A stretch of DNA of 64,000 bases, taken from positions 1-64,000 of the forward strand of contig NZ_BAUA01000009.1 in NCBI RefSeq assembly GCF_000710915.1, in the 5' to 3' direction. This stretch comes from Nocardia brasiliensis IFM 10847. Lineage in GTDB: Bacteria > Actinomycetota > Actinomycetes > Mycobacteriales > Mycobacteriaceae. The notes under the pieces are model-generated. The model worked only from the letters and a program-made list of their open reading frames with translations. It was not told the origin of the DNA and searched no databases. Of this stretch, positions 58,901-64,000 are shown one piece after another (position 1 is the stretch's first letter; each line of letters opens with the position of its first letter). The translations under genes and the position numbers were made by a program.

Positions 58901-60308
58901 CTCCGGCCGCGTCGACCACGGCTACCTGTTCAGCGGCCCGGTCCGCGGCCGCGAGCAATGCCGCGGGCACCGAGGGGTACGGCACCGGCGACTGCGGCGC
59001 GACGGCCAGCGCGGCGGGTTCGTCGGCCAGCAAAAGGTCGATATCGCAAGCGCGCTCGGCGTCGACCATCCGCCGGATCACCGCGAGCACCCGGCGCGCC
59101 AGCTGATCCGGATCGAACCGGTCCACCAGGTCCGGGCGGATCTCCACCCGGGTGATGAGCCGCTGGTCCTCCAGCACCGGCACCACCGCGATCGGATAGT
59201 GGCTGGGTGAATCGATCCGGCGCGGCCGCATCGTGGCGCCACCCGTCAGCTGCATCGAGGTGGTGATCTCGCCGAGCGGAGTGTTCTCGAAGACCAGCAG
59301 CGTGTCGAAGAGCTGTCCCGCGTCGGCGTGTTTGGTGATCTCGGCGATGCCCAGGTATTCGTGCGCCCGCAACTGGGCCACGGTGCGTTGCAGCTCGGCT
59401 CCGATCCGCGCCGGCGAGCGCTCGTCCATCCGCACCCGCACCGGAATGGTGGTGACGAGCGCGCCGACCAGCCGATCGGCGTGCGGCAGCGACGCGTCGC
59501 GCCCGGAGGTGGTCTGCCCGAACACCACGTCGTCGCGTCCGGTGAGACCGGAAAGCACCCGGGCCCAAGCCATTTGGCACACGGTGTTCATGGTGATGCC
59601 GTGTCCGCGGGCCCAGTTCGCGACCAGTTCGGTTTCCGCGCGGTCGAATTCGGCGGACCCGAGCACCGGGATGTCCCCCGGCGCGGGCGGCGCGAGCATC
59701 GGCATCGGCGACAACCCGGCGAGCGCCGCGGTCCAGGCCGCGATGGAGGTTTCGGTGTCGCGGGTGGCCAGCCAGGCCGCGTGCTCGCGCAGCGGCGGCG
59801 CGGGCGGCAGCGCCGATCCGCGGCCACCGTACAGCGCGATCAGATCGGCGAAGATCAACGGGATGGACCAGCCGTCGACCACGATGTGGTGTGCGGTGCA
59901 GATCAATTCGTAGGAGTGTTCGGCGACCCGCGCCACGGTCACCCGGAACAGCGGGCCGTTGTCCAGGTCGATGCGCACCCGGCCTTCGTCCCAATAAAGC
60001 TGCTGGGCGGCGGCTTCCGGGTCCGCGGCCGCACGCAGATCCACCTCGCGCCAGCCGATCCGCCCGTCCGAGGTGATCACCAGCACCGGGTGCGGCAGGC
60101 CGTCGGTCAGCACGGCCGCGCCCAGGTGCGGATAACGTTGCAGCACTGCGTCGAACGCCACCCGCAGACCGGGGAGATCGAGCAGGCCGTCGATCCGCGC
60201 CGCGAACGTCACCAAGTACGGATCGACCTCGCCCGACATGGTGCTGACCGAATAGAGGCCACGCTGTAGCGGCGACAGCGCTACGACGTCGAGGATCTCG
60301 GTGCTCAC
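55989..60308 (-). CDS. NRPS C-A-PCP-E (MbtF-like)
   Basis: 1,439 residues, GTG start overlapping the upstream stop (GTGA). Condensation ~5-430 (AHHIVVDGWS). Adenylation ~455-950 (FTSGTTGRPKGVV; YRTGD; RIDSQVKINGYRVE; NDKLD). Carrier ~970-1045 (LGIDSIGIIDL). Epimerisation-type ~1065-1439 (IHHLAVDVVSW). The length and layout match MbtF, which adds the terminal lysine later cyclised to a caprolactam in mycobactins. The lysine choice is inferred. It ends 158 bp before the next NRPS gene, which has its own promoter region. Confidence 0.92.
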   Translation of the reverse strand: MSTEILDVVALSPLQRGLYSVSTMSGEVDPYLVTFAARIDGLLDLPGLRVAFDAVLQRYPHLGAAVLTDGLPHPVLVITSDGRIGWREVDLRAAADPEAAAQQLYWDEGRVRIDLDNGPLFRVTVARVAEHSYELICTAHHIVVDGWSIPLIFADLIALYGGRGSALPPAPPLREHAAWLATRDTETSIAAWTAALAGLSPMPMLAPPAPGDIPVLGSAEFDRAETELVANWARGHGITMNTVCQMAWARVLSGLTGRDDVVFGQTTSGRDASLPHADRLVGALVTTIPVRVRMDERSPARIGAELQRTVAQLRAHEYLGIAEITKHADAGQLFDTLLVFENTPLGEITTSMQLTGGATMRPRRIDSPSHYPIAVVPVLEDQRLITRVEIRPDLVDRFDPDQLARRVLAVIRRMVDAERACDIDLLLADEPAALAVAPQSPVPYPSVPAALLAAADRAAEQVAVVDAAGAQTFAEFGSAVAALAEGLRAAGVRPGAAVAVVLPRDRRVLHAPFAIGLAGALCVHVDAATPADRLAYMFEVANVGVVLGDESLADTLRLVREQGREFVHAVPDDSGVLRVLGAASPVEANVPVPQQDRNAPCYVVFTSGTTGRPKGVVVPHGALLNHWSNHERRIFAPLTAQTGRQLRIGHGWSTGFDAAWQPTVALLSGHTVVLLGDKVRTDAEQIVAAIEQQRIDIFDTSPSMLNRLIAAGLFTERAGQDGEQCPLLVLALGGEAISQDTWTRLRRLPTTRVINFYGPTETTVEALMADVHEHASPTIGRTFDNLSAEVLDHRLRPVPPGGHGELYLSGAQLAFGYLGRPAGTAAAFVAGAGARRYRTGDLVRRTTAGTVVYEGRIDSQVKINGYRVEPDEATVVLRELDGVAHAAALAFVENGRTRLGALVVAELSVAEIRAALAQRLPRFLVPTRIVHVEQIPLNRNDKLDVHAATALLHAPVTDAVVAEPATETERTLLGLIAAMGEGRTATVGVLDNLADLGIDSIGIIDLVSRLRGAGYRVTAKDVVAAGDLRELARTLDTATADDVAEAAHTPAGTVLALTALAHEIIANGDYRYLAQSQVITLPDDATVELVDARLRALAAAHPTLRSRLDTETHDTPVLIVEESVDAPTCSVRTDTVADPAARLAETVDRLDPAAGRMLAATVLDGGPGRRRLLLSIHHLAVDVVSWLILVDDLRRLEQGELPLNEQPRAADSTSAPAAPLPILGAALGGRFSDPATDRAAKVIQRVRELGPEHTEQILARCAETGISLEDMLILACARTFADSADTAGRVALTRESHGRPAEDDTRQVGWFTVEETVLVPVTELGGWTPGAGPLPLGERTLEARGQLRLNHLGRFDVLSFGSGPWSPAPLAEFTAEFGIAGHPDLPVRFTVDVMTAVVPRDGRPSLVAQFDVNSAVLDEADTDVRVDRWAAVLTELAAG

Positions 60309-61978
60309 TTCGCGCCGAACTTCTTGCCGAGCGCCGCCAGCGCGGCGGGGTCCAGGCCGGACGCGCTCATCGGCGCCGCGGCAGCCGGGGCGGGCACCGC
60401 CGCGGCGGGCTCGCCCTCGGCCAGTTGCGCAGCGAGTTCGTGCACCGTCGGGAAGGCGAAAACGGTCTGCACGTCGAGCACGTATCCCTGCTCGGCCAGA
60501 TCGGTGACCAGGCGCAGCGCGGCGATCGAGTCGCCGCCCAGCGAGAAGAAGGTGTCCGCGCGGCCGACCTCGTCGTCCTCGTCGAGCTCGAGCACCTTGC
60601 GGATCGCCGCCGCGACAACGCGTTCCGCGTCGGTTTGCGGCGCGCCGCCGAGCCCGGGGCCGCCCGCCAGGTCACCGGCCGCACCCGGCTCGGTGAACAG
60701 TGTCGTGCCGATGGCCACGTCGGTGGCGTCGGCCCATGCCGCGCAACGGCTTTCGAGATGTGCGGCGAGATCGTCGAGGGCGCTGCGGCCCGACAGGGCC
60801 GGGAACTCGAGGGTGACGGTGGCGCCGTCGGAGTCGATCGCGACGTCCACAACGAGGTCCACCCCATAGGGGCGGGCGGTGCGCCGCTGCAGTTCGCGCA
60901 CGGTGTATTCGGGCGTGCTGAGCGCGATCGGACCATCGGCCCGCACCCCGACGAGCACCTGGAAGAGCGCGCCGGTCACCACCGCGCCGGTGCCCTTCAG
61001 CTGATGGGTGAGCCGTTCGATCCTGGTCTGCGCGTGGGACCGGGCCTCGGTGGCGCAGGCCGCGGTCGCCTCGACGAGTTCCCGGGGCGTGCCCGTCCGC
61101 ACCGAATCCAGCCGCAACACCACCTGATTGGCGGTATTGCCGAGGACCGTGCCCGACTCCGCCGGGGCGGGCGCGACCACACCCACCGGCACATCGTCGC
61201 CGAGACCCGCCTCACTGAGCGCCCTGGCCGCGAGCGCGGCGAAGACCACGTCCGCGTCGTGCTCGCCACGCAAGCGGTCGAACGTGGACCGCGCAAGACG
61301 GAAGGACCGGCGCGGACCCTCCGAGCCGGGCTCGTCGTGGAGGATCGGGGTCGCGCGTTCGGGCAGGTCCGCGAGGCGCGCCGTCCAGTAGGCCAGGTCC
61401 GGGTCGTCGGCGGCGGTGCTGCCCAGCGCTTTCAGTTGCGCCGCGACCAGGCTGCGGTACTGCGCCGCGGCGGGCTCGGCCTGGCCGTGCTCGTAGGCCG
61501 TGAAGAGCGCGGCCGCCAGCAGATCCACTGTGCGGTCGTCGGCGGCGACCGGATGCACCGTGATCGAAACGACAACACGTTCGGGCAGCGCGTAGCTCCG
61601 CAGGCGGATCGGGAGGTCGTGCACCAAGTCGAAGCGATGCACCGCGTCCGAGCGCAGCGCGGCGTCCAGCGCGGTCTCCTCGATACGGACGGTCTCGACC
61701 ACGGTGTCCGGAACGGCGACCACGCGCTGATAGGGCACGCGGCGGTCGTCCGGGAAAACCGTGCGCAGAATCTCGTGCTCGGTCAGCAGCGCAACGGCTG
61801 CCTGCTCGAACGCCTCGTCGTCCAGATCGCCGCTGACCTCCAGCGCGACGAACAGATTCGCGGCGGCGGTGCGCCGCAGGCGTTCCGGCAGCAACACGGC
61901 CTGCTGCGCGAGTGACAGCGGCGTGCCACGATCACCAGTGGTGGCCCTGGTCGCGTTTCGCACCAGCGAATCTGACAT
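60305..61978 (-). CDS. NRPS fragment: degenerate condensation domain plus carrier
   Basis: 557 residues from ATG (MSDSLVRNATRA) with AGGA upstream; the frame is open 27 nt further. Residues ~25-440 resemble a condensation domain, but the HHxxxDG active motif is degraded to HPVAADD, with the second His and the final Gly lost. Residues ~465-545 are a normal carrier domain (LGGDSIAALRL), followed by an Ala/Pro tail. No adenylation domain. It overlaps the C-A-PCP-E gene by 4 nt, so the two are translated together. The carrier must be loaded in trans, and the condensation part may be a docking or structural domain. Controlled by an iron box. Confidence 0.88.
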   Translation of the reverse strand: MSDSLVRNATRATTGDRGTPLSLAQQAVLLPERLRRTAAANLFVALEVSGDLDDEAFEQAAVALLTEHEILRTVFPDDRRVPYQRVVAVPDTVVETVRIEETALDAALRSDAVHRFDLVHDLPIRLRSYALPERVVVSITVHPVAADDRTVDLLAAALFTAYEHGQAEPAAAQYRSLVAAQLKALGSTAADDPDLAYWTARLADLPERATPILHDEPGSEGPRRSFRLARSTFDRLRGEHDADVVFAALAARALSEAGLGDDVPVGVVAPAPAESGTVLGNTANQVVLRLDSVRTGTPRELVEATAACATEARSHAQTRIERLTHQLKGTGAVVTGALFQVLVGVRADGPIALSTPEYTVRELQRRTARPYGVDLVVDVAIDSDGATVTLEFPALSGRSALDDLAAHLESRCAAWADATDVAIGTTLFTEPGAAGDLAGGPGLGGAPQTDAERVVAAAIRKVLELDEDDEVGRADTFFSLGGDSIAALRLVTDLAEQGYVLDVQTVFAFPTVHELAAQLAEGEPAAAVPAPAAAAPMSASGLDPAALAALGKKFGAK

Positions 61979-62085
61979 TTTCGATCCTTCCGAGCACCGC
62001 GGCAACCACCTGGGAAACCACCGCGGCCACTATCTACCGATCAACCAATCGGGGGCGGACAGCGCGCAGCTATCCACCCCCGAAT

Positions 62086-62104
62086 TAAAGTTAGCCTATC
62101 CTAA
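62086..62104 (-). promoter_or_regulatory. IdeR-like iron box before the C-PCP gene
   Basis: TAAAGTTAGCCTATCCTAA matches the IdeR consensus at about 16 of 19 positions, the best box in the window. Centred ~115 bp before the start of the two-gene NRPS unit and just after the binding-protein stop. Confidence 0.8.
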
Positions 62105-62133
62105 ACCAGCTGTGGTCAGCGGACCAGCCGTGC

Positions 62134-63126
62134 CTACTTGCTCACAGCCGCGAACGTCGGATCCAGCTTGTCCAGCACAAAAGGCACCGACAGCGGCGTC
62201 GGGGTATTGATCGCGCTGATCGTCGTCACGTCGACGAAGGCAATACCGTTGCGCTGCACCGACGGCAACGCGTCGTAGCCGGGCAGCCGCTTGAACTTCT
62301 CCTCGAACGCGGGCAGCGCGCCGCAGACCAGCATGTCGGAGGTCAAGTCCCCCAACCGCTCCGGCGACAGCGCCAGACGGCCGCCGGCGGGCGCCTCCTG
62401 CGCGATCTTCTCGGGGATCGACATGCCGAGCCGATTGAACAGCGTGGCCGAGCCGTCCTTCGGGTCGGCCAGCACCATCAACTGCGCGGGACCGGTCAGC
62501 ATGCAGGTGAGGAAGGTCTTACCGCGCAAACCCGGATACCGGTGCGCCACCCCGTCGATCCGCCCGTTGACGTCGGCGACCACCTTGTCCGCGTCGGCCT
62601 GCCGGTGCAGCACCTTGCCGAGCGTCGCGAGCTGATCCGACCACTGGTCGACCTGCGCGTTGGGGGTCACCGGTCCGATGGTCGGCGCCAGCTTGGACAA
62701 CTTCTCGTACATCGCCTTGTCGACCATGAAGCCGGGCACCAGGATCAGGTCCGGTTCCAGCGCGGCGATCTGCTCCACCACATCGGAGCCCATGCTGAGC
62801 ACCTTGGCCTCGTTCAACGAATCCGGCACCCACGGCACCTTCGACTTGCTGCCCATCGAGACGTTGTCCGCGTAGCCGACCGGTGTCACGCCCAGCGCCA
62901 ACGTGGCGTCGAGCCACTGGTTGCCCAGGGTGACAATCCGTTTCGGGGTGCCGCTGACGGCGGTCTCACCCAGCGAATGCGTGATCGTCACCGCACCGGA
63001 CGCCTCGTCGCTCTTGTCGTCGGAACCACAGGCGGCGGAGGTCAGCAACAGACCCACCGCGAGCACCGCGAAAACACGGCCGACCATGCCGCGACCCCGT
63101 CCCGCCGTTCTTCGGCCCAGCTTCAT
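62134..63126 (-). CDS. Iron-siderophore ABC transporter substrate-binding lipoprotein
   Basis: 330 residues from ATG (MKLGRRTAGRG) with GAGGAG 7 nt upstream; longer starts are possible. Signal peptide with lipobox SAAC followed by GSDDKSDEAS. FecB/FhuD-like periplasmic-binding fold: TPKRIVTLGNQWLDATLALG, LEPDLILVPGF, LPSVQRNGIAFVD. It should capture the ferric siderophore for uptake; permease and ATPase genes are not in this window. Lies inside the siderophore cluster between two NRPS genes, behind an iron box. Confidence 0.92.
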   Translation of the reverse strand: MKLGRRTAGRGRGMVGRVFAVLAVGLLLTSAACGSDDKSDEASGAVTITHSLGETAVSGTPKRIVTLGNQWLDATLALGVTPVGYADNVSMGSKSKVPWVPDSLNEAKVLSMGSDVVEQIAALEPDLILVPGFMVDKAMYEKLSKLAPTIGPVTPNAQVDQWSDQLATLGKVLHRQADADKVVADVNGRIDGVAHRYPGLRGKTFLTCMLTGPAQLMVLADPKDGSATLFNRLGMSIPEKIAQEAPAGGRLALSPERLGDLTSDMLVCGALPAFEEKFKRLPGYDALPSVQRNGIAFVDVTTISAINTPTPLSVPFVLDKLDPTFAAVSK

Positions 63127-63158
63127 TCCGTCACTCCTCATATCCGATCCTCGCCGCA

Positions 63159-63177
63159 AGAGGCAAGGCTAAGCAAA
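63159..63177 (-). promoter_or_regulatory. Weak IdeR-like box before the binding-protein gene
   Basis: AGAGGCAAGGCTAAGCAAA agrees with the IdeR consensus at about 13 of 19 positions. It overlaps the stop of the adenylation-domain gene and is 33 bp before the lipoprotein start. Confidence 0.5.
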
Positions 63178-64000
63178 CACCAGCCAACCATCGTCGGTCC
63201 AGGATGCACGATCGCCGGTGCGCACCAGCAACCCTGGTGCGAACGGGTCGGCCAGGAACGGCCCGGCCGCCTCGTCGTCCACCCGACCCAGTGCTGCACC
63301 ACCGATGAAGACCTCACCGAGCACTCCTGGGCGCACCGGCCTGCCCTGCTCGTCGAGCACCAGCACCCGTGCGCCAGGTATCGGGCGCACCCGGCCGGTA
63401 CCGTCCAACGGGCCACGCGCCACGGCGCCCACGTATTCCGGTACGGCGTAGGCCACGGTGCCGACAGAGCTCGGCGCCACCGCCGCTAACAGTGCGGGAA
63501 GCGTTGGCGCAGTGTCGGTTCCGGTGAGGTCCCAACGACAGACCGTCGTGGCGTCCGCGGCGGTGACCTGCGCTGTCCCGGCCGCGGTGCCGACCTCGGT
63601 GACGACGTGGGTCACTGCGAATTCCGCGATCAGCGCCGCCAATTCGGCGGGATCGGACCACTGCGCCGGTGTCGCGACGACCAGCTGCGCGCCGTCGGCA
63701 AGGGCCGCGAACAGTTCGACCGCCGCACGCGCATCGATGCGACGCACCGCGAGCAGCCGCACATCTCGTGCGTGATAGGCCGGGTCGGCGCGCCGGCACC
63801 GCCGATCCGCCGCCACCGCACGGCGATCCGCGACCGCTACCGCCAGCGCCGAGGCGGGCGGCAGGACACAGGTGTCCGCACCCGATTCCGCCGCGGCACC
63901 GAGCAGCGTCGTGACCAAGCGCACCAAGCGGTCGGCCGCGTCGTCGGCCGGTGCGAGTTCGTCGGGGCGACCGGCGGCCAAGCGGGCGAACAACTCGCCG
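63169..64000 (-). CDS. NRPS adenylation-domain C-terminal part, prematurely ended (5' end outside window)
   Basis: 277 visible residues; the frame continues beyond the right edge. It resembles the second half of an NRPS adenylation large subdomain: SSVGTVAYAVPEYVGAVARG (degenerate A5 area), GELFIGG-like GEVFIGGAALGR and RTGDRASWTDDGWLVF (A7). It stops right there, so the small lid subdomain with A8-A10 (GRxD, catalytic Lys) and a carrier domain are absent. Such a protein should not complete thioester transfer. It may be a remnant or a truncated terminal module of an NRPS starting outside the window. Confidence 0.7.
   Translation of the reverse strand, partial: GELFARLAAGRPDELAPADDAADRLVRLVTTLLGAAAESGADTCVLPPASALAVAVADRRAVAADRRCRRADPAYHARDVRLLAVRRIDARAAVELFAALADGAQLVVATPAQWSDPAELAALIAEFAVTHVVTEVGTAAGTAQVTAADATTVCRWDLTGTDTAPTLPALLAAVAPSSVGTVAYAVPEYVGAVARGPLDGTGRVRPIPGARVLVLDEQGRPVRPGVLGEVFIGGAALGRVDDEAAGPFLADPFAPGLLVRTGDRASWTDDGWLVFA

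Overview
The window is high-GC actinobacterial DNA, most probably Nocardia. The signs are mycobacterial-type ribosomal protein genes, a PknG kinase with a rubredoxin domain, a WXG100/CpnT-like toxin gene, and above all a mycobactin/nocobactin-type siderophore cluster with IdeR-like iron boxes. No rRNA, tRNA, CRISPR array or insertion sequence was seen.

Layout. Positions 1-8513 (minus strand) hold a WXG100-like gene followed by a giant polymorphic-toxin gene that runs off the left edge. At least 2,722 residues are visible, with a CpnT-like N-terminus, a papain-fold toxin domain, two kinds of helical repeat and a proline stalk. Positions 8966-18217 carry a MerR regulator, an asparagine permease (ansP), pknG, dtd, an unknown protein containing an RNA-polymerase alpha-CTD-like domain, two small actinobacterial genes and a SAM methyltransferase. 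Positions 18774-28442 (minus) are the spc ribosomal operon and its tail: rplN-rplX-rplE-rpsN, then rpsH-rplF-rplR-rpsE-rpmD-rplO, then secY-adk-map. rpsN and rpsH, normally adjacent, are separated by about 2.6 kb. That gap holds a toxin-like C-terminal fragment, two immunity-like genes, a degenerate minisatellite and a small plus-strand gene. Each half of the split operon has its own promoter, and the two promoters share an identical 18-bp core.

Positions 28768-32960 are two tandem M13 zinc metallopeptidase lipoproteins. Positions 32950-38241 (minus) hold three paralogous MAB_1171c-type membrane proteins around a 14-helix MFS exporter. The exporter's promoter has an 8-bp-arm palindrome filling its spacer. 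Positions 38324-40835 encode a DrrABC-like ABC exporter, probably for the siderophore.

Positions 40952-64000 (minus) are the siderophore assembly line. In transcription order they encode a truncated adenylation domain, an iron-siderophore binding lipoprotein, a C-PCP protein, a C-A-PCP-E NRPS, an ArCP-Cy-A-PCP NRPS (MbtB-like), a C-A-PCP-E-C NRPS, a stand-alone thioesterase, a ketosynthase (MbtC-like) and an AT-KR-ACP protein (MbtD-like). Most junctions overlap by 4-8 nt. IdeR-like boxes precede the transcription units, so the cluster should be derepressed when iron is scarce. Expected logic: salicylate is loaded on the ArCP, a Ser/Thr-derived oxazoline is formed by Cy-A-PCP, lysine units are added by the other NRPSs, and the separate KS/AT-KR-ACP proteins add a polyketide extension.
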